From Pempheris klunzingeri (Eukaryota > Chordata > Actinopteri > Acropomatiformes > Pempheridae), in NCBI RefSeq assembly GCF_042242105.1, contig NC_092029.1:8805885-8869884 (forward strand): a DNA stretch of 64,000 nt. The letters run 5' to 3'. The position numbers and the translations under genes are program-made. Below are positions 54,509-64,000 of this stretch, piece by piece; the first letter of the stretch is position 1, and every line of letters starts with the position of its first letter. The notes beneath the pieces were generated by a model. The model did no database searches. It saw only the letters and a list, made by a program, of their open reading frames with translations, and was not told the origin of the DNA.

Positions 54509-55684
54509 AGCCTATGAGTGCCTCAAACGAAAGAGTAAATACAGTATCAGTACTGTCATGTCAATCATGTATGGAGTTTTGGGCCCACAAATGTTCATTT
54601 ACTCTAAAATGAATGCTGAAATCATTAGTCAATTCATTGATTGGTTGATGGACACAAAACGGGGTTTAACGAAATACGCTGTGGAGTGGCATTATAGGAA
54701 ATTTACCAACATTTTGAAGCTTGGCCCACACTATTGATTGAAAGCCAGGCTATCTTAGCCTCAATGCGTCAATTTCTTCTGCTTTTATTCTCCAAACTTT
54801 TTGGAAATGCAACACTAAATCACTGAAGTAGTCATTTAATTGCTTAACACTGCTTTGGATTAATGAGGCCATTTAAAATGGATTAATTCAACGGGAGCTG
54901 AGAGGGCTTCAGAAAAAAACATGCAGTGACCTGACAGTGCATTGCAGTGCCATACAGACACACACTGCACTGGCATACTTCCAGTAGATTACTTTGTAAC
55001 ATGTGTTGGGTAAGTAAGGGCCTTCACAGATGATGGACTGACGATAAAATAATTGCTTCTAACAGAACTTTCTAGAGTTGTAAAACAGTTTTTGTACAGC
55101 ATTGTAGTACAAACTGCTGCACAGAGTTTCGGTGTTTGATAAGACCTATCTGGACCACATTTCATCATCGTACTGGTACCTGAAACAGTATTAAAGCAGT
55201 TGTTTTCAGTCTGAATGGGAGTTCAGACTAAAAAAAACATTCACTGGTTCCAGTGTCTCATCGTCAGGATTTGCTGCTTTTCTATGTTTGACATCATTGT
55301 AAATTGAATATGTTTTGGCATTGGGCTCTTTGTTGGGCTAAACAAGTTATGTAAAGATGAGAATGTGGTAGGGATTTGTCGCTTCTGACATTTAAAAGAA
55401 ATTATCGTGATTGACAGTTGGGATGTCCTTGTGGCCTTGTAAATAACCCTGACCTCCCCATTTCGATTCCAGCTGGGAAACTTTGTTTTTCCCATCTGTC
55501 AGCTACCCAATAGATGCAAAAATATCCCCAAAAAGTTTATTTGATGATGAAAATAATTTTGCTGTCCTATGTAAATACAAATGAAGACTGCATATGCCCT
55601 TGCGTGTGTGCCTATGTGTGAACGTGTACGTGCACAAGGACCCTCCATGTGAGTGCCACCTGTCGTTGCTGCAGTAAACAGTCA

Positions 55685-55815
55685 TGTTAGGCATTGTGTC
55701 TGACATGATTTGTGTTTTCCAATGAGGAGTGTGTTGTGTGTGCAAACCTCCAATTACATTTGCTCCTAATTACACACTTAAAGATGTAATTAGCCCTGCC
55801 TGTTCCATTGCTACA
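55685..55815. promoter_or_regulatory. Candidate conserved non-coding element 7 (multiple AATTA sites)
   Basis: Four AATTA-type homeodomain core sites fall within about 50 bp: CTCCAATTACATT, CTCCTAATTACAC and GATGTAATTAGCC, plus TTTTCCAATGAGG. No coding frame of interest. Clustered homeodomain sites favour an enhancer. Confidence 0.4.
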
Positions 55816-57103
55816 CAAAGAGATATCACACAGTACACCAAGGCGCTCTGTGGAGGGAGAGGGTTTACACACAGGCAAGCAAACACGCATACACATGTTT
55901 TAATTAACATGTTACTTGTGCACACTCGACATGTATGGAAACCAACTTGGAAACTAATTTAATGGCTTTGCTTTGGCTTTATGTGCTATGGCTTGAGTTT
56001 TAAAATGGGCTCAATGTGCTGCATTGTAATAAAAAACATGAAAATTATAAAAACACAAAGAACTTCATTACTTTGACAACACATGTGTCACATTAGAAAA
56101 GAAATGCTGTACTTGTTTTTTTCTGCGCAGCACATTTTTTCTAAATGTGATGTATGCATTTGTGGCCAAAGCAGCATTGTGGTTTGTGTTTTTATAAGTC
56201 CAGTATTCAATTTCTCTTTTAACTCTGTTTTTGGCCTTCGCCAACTCCAAGGAGAAATATTGCGCTCTTTATACCAGCTAGTTGCTAACTGTCAAAACAA
56301 TGTGTTGAAATAAGCTAAAATGCTGCAAAGAGATGAAGAAAACTGCAGAGCCAGGTGATAATTCTCTGTGGGGTCATCACCATGAGAGTCCCCTTTCACA
56401 CACACACAGTCGTTTTATCCATTTTGAATATAAAAATATTGATTGAAAGAGCTATGAAGCAAAGTGTGTCTAGGTCTCTTGACCATTGTAATATCTAACA
56501 AATTGCATCAGTCAGGATGTCCTTGCATGTACTGAGCTAGAGTGTATTTTATGTTTAGTGTCCCCTTCTTCATCCTCTGTTACCTCTGTCTAAACTACTC
56601 TCTCTAATAAAAACGTCGCCTCCTTAAAAAAAATAACTTAAAAAGTCAATAAAGTGTGATCAAAATAAAGATATGACACCTTGGGAAATCACACACAGAA
56701 GCTCACAAACACACCTAATCATTACCTCAACAAGCATGCTGGGGCATCCGAGGCACCACGCTACAAGAGGAAAGAGGCACAAGCCTTCGTCTGAACCTTG
56801 AGATATGAGCAGTGTGTGTGCGTGTGTGTGTGTATTTAGCAGCACTCACTCTCTAGCTGGCTGCTTAAGAATCCAGTCACATCTCTTGCTAGCAGGCAGG
56901 CAGTAAGGCGCTTTCACGCTCACAGGTTTGCTTTGGTTGGGTCTAATACCCCTTTCTCTCTCTGTATGTGTAGGTATATATATGTATGTGTATGTGCATA
57001 TGAGCATATGCCTAAATCTGACTATATGTGTGTCTTACTCCCCACTTCTTTGTTTCTTTACTTTCTGTTTGTGTGCGACAGTTGTGTGTTCATGTTTATG
57101 CAA

Positions 57104-57106
<3 letters not shown>

Positions 57107-57149
<43 letters not shown>

Positions 57150-57275
57150 GGCTCTCGGCAGCACTGATAAACCCACTTAGACTCTCCCCTGATCTGTTCG
57201 CTCTGGGCTGGCAGCCCCCTGCCTTGGCTTTCACACACACACACATACACACACATACACACACACACACAGCCC
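57107..57275 (+). repeat. (GT)n and (CA)n microsatellite pair
   Basis: (GT)n at about 57107-57148 and CA/CATA repeats at about 57233-57272, about 85 bp apart in opposite sense. They could pair as distant inverted repeats. Confidence 0.85.
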
Positions 57276-57339
57276 TCTGCTTTAGCTGCTAGCTGATCTG
57301 TGACGGCCTGCCACTCAAACGCAGCTCCGTTGAGACACT

Positions 57340-57625
57340 GCACAAAGGAGGAGAGGAGGCTGGGAGTGGGGGGAGGGAGGGAGGAGGTGGAGAGAGAGAG
57401 GGTAGGAGAGAGAAAGAGAGAGGGTATCAGTGTCTTTCTCTCGGGTGCCTGCTAGCTCTCGCTCTCTGGCTGTCTCCTTATCTCCCTACTCCTCACTCTC
57501 CTCCACCTGACTGGCTTTGGCAGCTGCTCTTCACTTCCCAACTCGCCTCCCCTTTTCTCTCCCTCTATTCCCCATCCTTCTCTCACCCCCATCTCTATTT
57601 CCTCCTGTCTTTATTTTCCTACCTG
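57340..57625. repeat. Purine tract followed by pyrimidine tract
   Basis: A G/A-rich run (about 57340-57425) turns abruptly into a C/T-rich run (about 57430-57620). This creates a strong strand-asymmetry switch. No gene is recognised. Confidence 0.6.
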
Positions 57626-58769
57626 AGTGAATGCCAGTTCATCTTGGTCTCATTTACTTTTCAAGATGGGAAGACTTACCAAAAGATGAAAGAGAAAAGG
57701 CAAAGAGAAAGAAAGAGAGGCAGAGCGCGTCATGGAGACAGTCTGCAAAGGCATTTGGCCAAAAAATGCACTGTATGGAGCAGAGAAAAACATGTTATGT
57801 GAAGGAAATATATTGATATACAGAGAGAAGAGGAGGAGAGGGCAGCGAGGATGAGCAGAGGAAACCTGTATAGTTTTTTCTGTGTCTAGGCTGGATCACT
57901 GGAATGCAGCTAACATCACGCAGCTGAAGACTGGTCGTGCTGTGCAGCTCCCAGTGTTTGAATTTCTACAGAAATCCCATACATCTACGCCCTTATTATT
58001 AACTGACTAGACAAATAATTGATGGATCGGTGCGCACACACTACAAAAATTATATATTTTCTTGTTCCTAGGGAGCTGTGCAGATGGTTTTGTTTTTATT
58101 TGTCCAGGTTTTAAGCAACAAGTCCTCAAAATTAATTGCCGAAATACGTTGTTTGCTCTCACCCTCTGATCTGACACCTCTATAGCAGGTTGACATCGTT
58201 TGCATGTGCTGTTCAGCACAGTTACAAATCACTGCTGAAACATAAATCTGTTTTATGACGTGACCGTGCTTCACAGTTAGGGTTTTGTTAGGTTTAACTT
58301 TAAGGAAACATTGTGGCTTGGGTTACAATAACTGCTTTGTTAAGGTGGCGCAGCTTCTTTGTCATTCTTCTTTGTTACAATGATAACTTGGTTACATGGT
58401 CAAGAATATGGATTGTGGTCATGCTTCAACAGCATTGACTGTCAGTTGGAAACAGGAAATCAACATCTGCTGTTTTGTTGACCCATCCATTCACACTGAC
58501 CGCCTCCCTACACAGATTCTGTCACTCTATAATTACCTGACTTCCTCCATTGTTTCTGTCATAATCACTACTACACTGAACCTAAAAATATGTTGTTTTG
58601 GGAACATTCTGTTACGACTGCTGCTGCTGAGTCCTGTTTCCGCCACAATACCTTTTGGGATGAATTTTGTTTGCGCCGCCGCTACAACTTGTACGACAGG
58701 CCTTTCTAGAAAAAGTGTGTCGCTGTGGGAAAACGCAGTGGATGTTCATAGGGGCTTGGTAGGGAGTAG

Positions 58770-59038
58770 TTCTAACGATGGCTCAGTGGTCACAGGTCGT
58801 TCACTATCAGAGGATGAGTGGATCAATCTCCTCCAGTCAGCATGTCAAATACCCTTGGGGCAAGATACTGAACCTCAAATTGTGAATGGCTAGTCTTTGA
58901 CTGATGTGCAGGCTGGCACCTTGCATGGTAGCCCCTGTCATCAGTGTATGACTGGTGTGTGAATGTCTTGTAACAGCAGTTTGAGTGGCTGAACAGACTA
59001 GAGAGGTGCTACACAAGTACAGTCCATCTACCATTTAA
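58770..59038 (+). repeat. SINE-like teleost dispersed repeat
   Basis: The string GGCTCAGTGGTCACAGGTCG, then CAGCATGTCAAATACCCTTG, GGGCAAGATACTGAACCTCA, GTGTGTGAATGTC, and an end of ACAAGTACAGTCCATCTACC type follow the order of a well-known fish short interspersed repeat. It supplies the C-terminal part of a spurious 165-aa frame (58396-58893). Confidence 0.7.
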
Positions 59039-59156
59039 TGATAACTATCCAGTGTCAGAACACTTCCATTGTATTGGGGTAACGGTGGAATATATCTCAA
59101 AGACAAATAGCTCAAAATTTCACTGAACTGATGTTTCATTGTGTTTATTCGTCTCT

Positions 59157-59719
59157 ATTAAAGCTGCACTAATCAATATCTTAAATTAACCGTGGACCAA
59201 ATGGCTGTGTAATGTGAAAGAGGTCGCTCGTAATGACGAACCCACAAAGAATTATCATTCAGATCTTCATTTCCTTTTAGTCTCTTTCAGCTGATTGTTT
59301 CGGTTTTACAACACACAGCAACACTTCTGTTTTGCTTCCCTCTCATCCCTCATAGCGTCTCTTTTGGCTGCAGCAGGCAGCTGAACACCACCTGTCCAGC
59401 ACCAAACAGCAGTCAGAGAAAGTAAGCACTTAGCTGGTAAACATAATGTGACATTTAGCAGATAAACAACCCAATATTCCCCTCAGGAGTTGGTGGAGAC
59501 CAAAGCAGAGCTAAAAGGAGAGGAAATGTTGGATTTACATTTGTCGGGTAGCCAGAGACATGACTTTAAATGGATGCTAATGTTGCTTTGTGTCTGCTGG
59601 AAGTGTAAATATGCAACTGTTTGCTGACAATATAGAAACTTTATTAGGTGATAATATGTTTTTATAGCTCCTTGTGCTGCCCCCATGTGGCCAAAAAAAT
59701 CAATTAGGGCAGATTTAAG
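59157..59719. repeat. Non-autonomous element with terminal inverted repeats (MITE-like)
   Basis: The left end is TTAAAGCTGCACTAATCAAT. The right end ATCAATTAGGGCAGATTTAA has the reverse complement TTAAATCTGCCCTAATTGAT. The roughly 20-bp imperfect inverted ends bound about 560 bp with no transposase frame. Confidence 0.7.
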
Positions 59720-60329
59720 GGAATAAAAGTGTGCTTCTGAAAAGATTTTCCTTGTCAGCATGTGGCTGGGAAAACGACACTCCGGCAGCTTCTGCCACTG
59801 TGTTTCATTAAGGTGAAGATTGTGTGAAAGTGAGAAAACAGTGCGTGACAAAACAATCCTGATAGTGGAAGCCTCTATATGTGTCGGCCCAGAGGGAGAA
59901 AGATAAAGGAAAGACACAGTAGGACGGGACAGGAAAGTAAAGGACAAATAGAAATTGAGAAACAGAAAAACAGGGCAGTGATCCCCAACACGCCGAGACG
60001 AATGACAGCAGCAAATTTGGCGATAAGATTAAGGTGGAATAAAGAGACAAAGGAAGGAGTTTGTGGTGGAGGAGAAAGAGCGTGCTCAGCAATATGGATC
60101 CGTAGCCCTGGGTTAGAGAAGACAGAGAGAACTCTTCATCAGCACCTCGACTGCTGCCGATATTGCTGAGTCATCATCGCCCCCCGATACCCAGCTGCAG
60201 GATAAAAAAAAAAGCCCCTATAAGCCTCAATAACATCATCACCTTCATCACTCATCGGTCTCGTCATTATCACCACACAAGATGAAAGCCATCATGTGTA
60301 TCATTCAACATGAGAAGAGGCCAAACTAC

Positions 60330-60615
60330 TCACTTTTAACTAGCTTTCTAAATAAATCAAACTGTTGGTGGAGTTCATCCTTTTAACTATTCTTCCCAAA
60401 GCCTAGTGGGAGACGCCTGGAGCTATTGGGCATCTTTCCCGGTGCCAGCCTCACACCTGCCCCTGGCAAAAACAAAATAACTATGCAAAACTCTCTTTCG
60501 CTCTTGCAGGCTCCCTCTCCTTCCGAGTTTCCTCTTTTCCTCTTTCAGTTTTTAATTAAACTGAAGCAGAGGGCTGCGAAAACCTGCTACTAATTACACA
60601 GCGGCTGACTCTCTC
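60330..60615. promoter_or_regulatory. Candidate conserved non-coding element 8
   Basis: Repeat-free block just before a (CT)n tract, with ATAACTATGCAAAACTC (octamer-like), TTTTTAATTAAACTG and CTACTAATTACACAGC. There is no coding signature. Regulatory role inferred from motif density and position in the pou3f2 desert. Confidence 0.3.
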
Positions 60616-60672
60616 TCTCTCTCTTCCTCTCCCTCGCTTTCTCTTCTGTTTGTGTGTTTCTGCTCTCCCTTT

Positions 60673-60709
<37 letters not shown>

Positions 60710-60712
60710 CTC
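60605..60712 (+). repeat. (CT)n microsatellite tracts
   Basis: Two CT runs (about 60609-60640 and 60676-60706) within pyrimidine-rich DNA. Confidence 0.8.
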
Positions 60713-61074
60713 CTCTCTGAGCTGAGCTGAGCTGGAGCTCCGCCAACAGCCTGTGGAATCACTTACCAGCCACCACGACGGGGGAGAGGACGTACGCATG
60801 TCGGCGTGTATGCACACATACACAAACACACAAATGCATTGGCACAAGTGCGTGCATGCACAGATGCAGACAGGCCCGTTCACAAGTCAAAATGTGCACA
60901 CACGCAGGTCACACTCAAACCACCCTGACACGCTCGCACTTACCCATTTTGTGGCATTGTTATTCCCACTGTAACTGTGTGTGTGCGGTGCAGGCACGAG
61001 GGTGATCAGCTCCCTAATGAGAGAGAACACTAATCATATTTCACACTGACACAAACACAATCACAACATCTGTA

Positions 61075-61430
61075 TCTGCTGCACCCCGCCCTCTCTTTCC
61101 TCTCCCCCCCTTTTCCTCCCATGCACAGTTGCTTCCCCTCTCCTCCCCCCTTTGCATCTTTCACTTCAATCCCCCGCTTCCCCTCCCAGCCTCTCCATCA
61201 TATTCTCAGTTTCCACTCTCTCTCATCCCCTCTCCTCTGACCTCTTTCTCTCTTTTTTTTTCTTTCTGGAGTGATGAAGCAGACACTGAATACCCAAAGA
61301 TAGGAAGCTTGAGACTGACACCCCTCTCACCTTACTCTCCTCCGCTTCATCTCTTCCTCTGTCTCCCTTCATCAAACTATGTATCTCTTTTTCTCTCTCT
61401 TTTTTTTCTCCTCTCCTTTCCATCTTAATA
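61075..61430 (+). repeat. Pyrimidine-rich low-complexity region
   Basis: Long C/T-rich stretch interrupted by about 60 bp of ordinary sequence near 61270-61325. The 99-aa frame through it is Ser/Leu/Pro low-complexity and not believed. Confidence 0.7.
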
Positions 61431-61457
61431 CAGCGTGCCCTTCTTTAAGCTTGTGCA

Positions 61458-61480
61458 TTGGGGGCGGGGGGGGGGGGTGC
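61458..61480 (+). repeat. G-run
   Basis: A G-rich run with few interruptions. A second G-run of about 14 bases lies at about 61669-61682. Both are potential quadruplex-type sequences. Confidence 0.75.
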
Positions 61481-62284
61481 TAGGGGGAGCGGCGGCGACA
61501 CTGTAATTTAACAGCGAGTCGTCCAATCCATCACACAGACAATGTACACACACTGCTGCCATGCATCACCTGCAGGGGAGTGTGTGCATTTGTGGCTGTG
61601 CTGTGTTTGAGTAAAAAGAGCAAAAGAGTAAATCAGTGAGAAGCAAAGGGGGCAGAGGAGGGAAACAGGGGGGGGGGGGGGGCACAGAGAAAAGGGGAGG
61701 AAACAACAGCAGAGATAACACAGAGTGTAATATAAAGGCAAGTCTGGAGTCACATCCACAGAGGAAACACACAATAATGGCTGTGAGCAGTGTTGGACAG
61801 AGGAGGGAGTGATAAAACAGGAGTGGTAGCTTGATGATAGGAGGCAGGGGGAGCAGATAGAGAGATGCAGCTTTAGCTAAAGTAGCTGGACAGCAGGAGT
61901 GGGCGGGACACAGAAGCCCCCTCCGCCGCAATCAAGCCTCTGTCACCATCTGGACGCCATTTTAAAACCATCAGCTCTCGCTCCCCATGTAAACAAGGGC
62001 ACGACCCCAAACATGCTCCCCTCACTAAATGGGCTCTTTCTGGCAGCTGCAGACCCCAAAATGGCTGACTTTGTGGGGTTAGAACTGGAGCCAGAATGGC
62101 TGACTGTTTGTATTACAGGGGAGGGCGTTCGTTTCTTCATTACTCCAACAGTCCTGGCTGTGTGCAAAACATGTTAGGTTGTCATTTATCCAAAATGTGT
62201 GAGTAGCAGTGGGTCGAGAGCTACAAGTTAAAATACAGTCTGAAACCAAGTGGTGATCCAGATCTTTCCATTTAGCCATAAATA

Positions 62285-62530
62285 ACAATTAACTATTTCT
62301 TTCGCCATCGATTATTGATTTTCTTGTCGATAATCATGTGGTCCATAAAATGTCAAAATAAATTGTGGAAAATATTCATCACAGTCTTCAAATGATCTGT
62401 TTTGTCGAACCAACTGTCTCAAAATCCAGATATATTTTGTCTATTATTATAACGAAACTGATAACTGGGAAAAACAACAAATCAACAGTTTTTGCCATTT
62501 TTGCCTTAAAAACATTTACTAAAATAGTTG
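62285..62530 (+). repeat. Dispersed repeat family B, copy 3
   Basis: CCATCGATTATTGATTTTCT, then GTCCATAAAATGTCAAAATA, TCTTCAAATGATCTGTTTTG and CGAACCAACTGTCTC match the interior of the family seen at 24720-24962 (reverse) and 28620-28745. It has no coding capacity. Confidence 0.65.
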
Positions 62531-62799
62531 TTTATTTTCTGTCAATCAAACTATTGTGTGATAGATAGATAGATAGATTCTTTCTTTAAAATAAGCTATT
62601 GTCATCATTCCACTAACAGGTTAACTTCAATTGGCATTTAGATTAACACAAACAAATAAGCAAACAAGGATCATGAATAGCAGATTATTGAGAATTATGA
62701 TGTGCTTACATGGGGTGTGTGACAGAGATAGAGAGATAGAGCCTATGACAGTAAAAACAGAGGGAGCACGTCAGAAGGATGTGTTTATTCCTATGGGGG

Positions 62800-62802
<3 letters not shown>

Positions 62803-62893
<91 letters not shown>
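62803..62893 (+). repeat. (GT)n microsatellite, about 45 units
   Basis: This is the longest perfect dinucleotide array in the window, about 90 bp. CA-rich tracts of opposite sense follow at about 62958-62990 and 63108-63163. Confidence 0.97.
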
Positions 62894-62895
<2 letters not shown>

Positions 62896-63165
62896 CATGT
62901 GTGTTTGTGAGCAGCACAAAGAGAAACAGTTGAAGATCTGATGCAAAGTTCAGACACGCGCACACATGCGTGCACATACACACACAGACACATATCGCAG
63001 GCAGAAGTCTGATAATGACATGGAAATGATATGGTAATGATATGGTAATCTGGCAACATTATTCTGCCCACCAGAGACTAGGAAGGAGAAGAACCTGCCA
63101 CAAGCCGCACACACATACACACACACACACACACAAGCGCAAACACACATACACACACACACCAA

Positions 63166-64000
63166 TGCACAGGGATAAGGTGAAATCTATGGACTGACAT
63201 GGCTAAGGAGAGTTACTCCAGTGTGGGGGAAGGGGTGTCAAATGTTGACGGTGAGAGGAAGCACCTTTAGTTGTTTACTCACACCTATTTTAACAATAAA
63301 TTCTGCACAACTTTTCAAAACCTACAAATGAACACCTGTGCTGTGCTGCAGAAGGACATTTCTTCATATTAAAGTTTGACATAAAAAACTTTCACTCATG
63401 GATCACGAACTAGATTTCTTTCAGCTTTTCAGCCTAAGCACTTCCGGTGACAACTGAGAAAACTCCATCTGCTGATGAACTGCCATGAGTCAATCTCCAG
63501 AAGAAGACCAGAAAGTGGACTCTGAGTTTTGTCAAGCTACTTTATCCGGAGTTACTTTTTCAAATATAGAGACAGTCTATATATACCATAGGAGATGTCT
63601 GAAATAAACATAAAAACAGACCTACAGCATCAAAATAGAGAAGTTAGTCATAAAGCAGTGGACTATTAATACTTTTATTAACCAGGCTGCAACTTTTTAC
63701 ACTGAATACAACACTGCCACCCTCTGGAGAAACCTTTCCACTGCAGTTTTATAATATACAGTATATACAATGTACTGATTGCAAGTTCTCCCACTTAAAA
63801 AGATGAGAGAGGCCTGTAATTTTCATCATAGGTACACTTCAACTATGAGAGACAGAATGAGGGGAAAGAATCCAGGAAATCACATTGTAGGATTTTTAAT
63901 GAATTCATTGGTAAATTCCTCTGTAAAATAAGTATTTGGTCACCTACAAACAAGCAAGATTTCTGGCTCTCACAGACCTGTAACTTCTTCTTTAAGAGGC
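63166..64000. other. Right end of the window, no feature recognised
   Basis: No credible coding exon, RNA gene or named repeat is visible. The text around 63670-63735 (CCACCCTCTGGAGAAACC) hints at a repeat edge, but this is too weak to call. Confidence 0.4.

Noticed and set aside
58396-58893. 165-aa open frame on the plus strand
   Set aside because: Its C-terminal part lies inside a SINE-like repeat (from 58770), the N-terminal part has no recognised domain, and there are no splice or promoter signals.
61129-61428. 99-aa Ser/Leu/Pro frame
   Set aside because: It comes from the pyrimidine-rich low-complexity region.

Overview
The window is vertebrate nuclear DNA, almost certainly from a teleost, most likely a percomorph. 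Genes are intron-rich with GT-AG splicing and compact introns. There are many (CA)n/(GT)n microsatellites and several dispersed repeats that look like fish families. The proteins match vertebrate snap91, pgm3, ccnc, faxc and pou3f2. The human counterparts all lie on 6q14-q16, so this is a condensed version of that synteny block. Exon maps were read by hand from splice sites and reading-frame continuity. Family comparisons are from memory.

Layout. 1-1998 (minus) holds the first coding exon of snap91 (AP180) and the start of its intron 1. An excellent RE1/NRSE (REST) motif lies about 310 bp upstream of its start codon. 3.48-8.45 kb (plus) is pgm3, with 12 coding exons and 545 aa, arranged head-to-head with snap91. 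9.0-13.4 kb (minus) is a complete intermediate-filament gene with 11 coding exons and 548 aa. Its class is uncertain: it has a split head exon, one GC-AG intron and an Ala-Ser repeat tail. It is tail-to-tail with pgm3 and head-to-head with ccnc, whose ATG is 691 bp away. 14.0-20.3 kb (plus) is ccnc (cyclin C, 12 exons, 283 aa). 21.9-33.1 kb (plus) is faxc (6 exons, 410 aa) with a probable very long 3' UTR. 37.3-39.2 kb (minus) is the single-exon neural POU factor pou3f2 (389 aa).

From 39.3 kb to the end I find no convincing gene. This gene desert upstream of pou3f2 holds microsatellites, transposon relics and several repeat-free blocks rich in TAAT, SOX-like and octamer-like motifs. Those blocks are plausible neural enhancers of pou3f2, but this needs alignment to other fish.

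The genes are not an operon. snap91, faxc and pou3f2 are nervous-system genes, while pgm3 (UDP-GlcNAc synthesis) and ccnc (Mediator kinase module) are housekeeping genes. I found no evidence for a wholly new biological system. The most unusual items are the atypical intermediate-filament gene, the RE1 site and the candidate enhancer desert.
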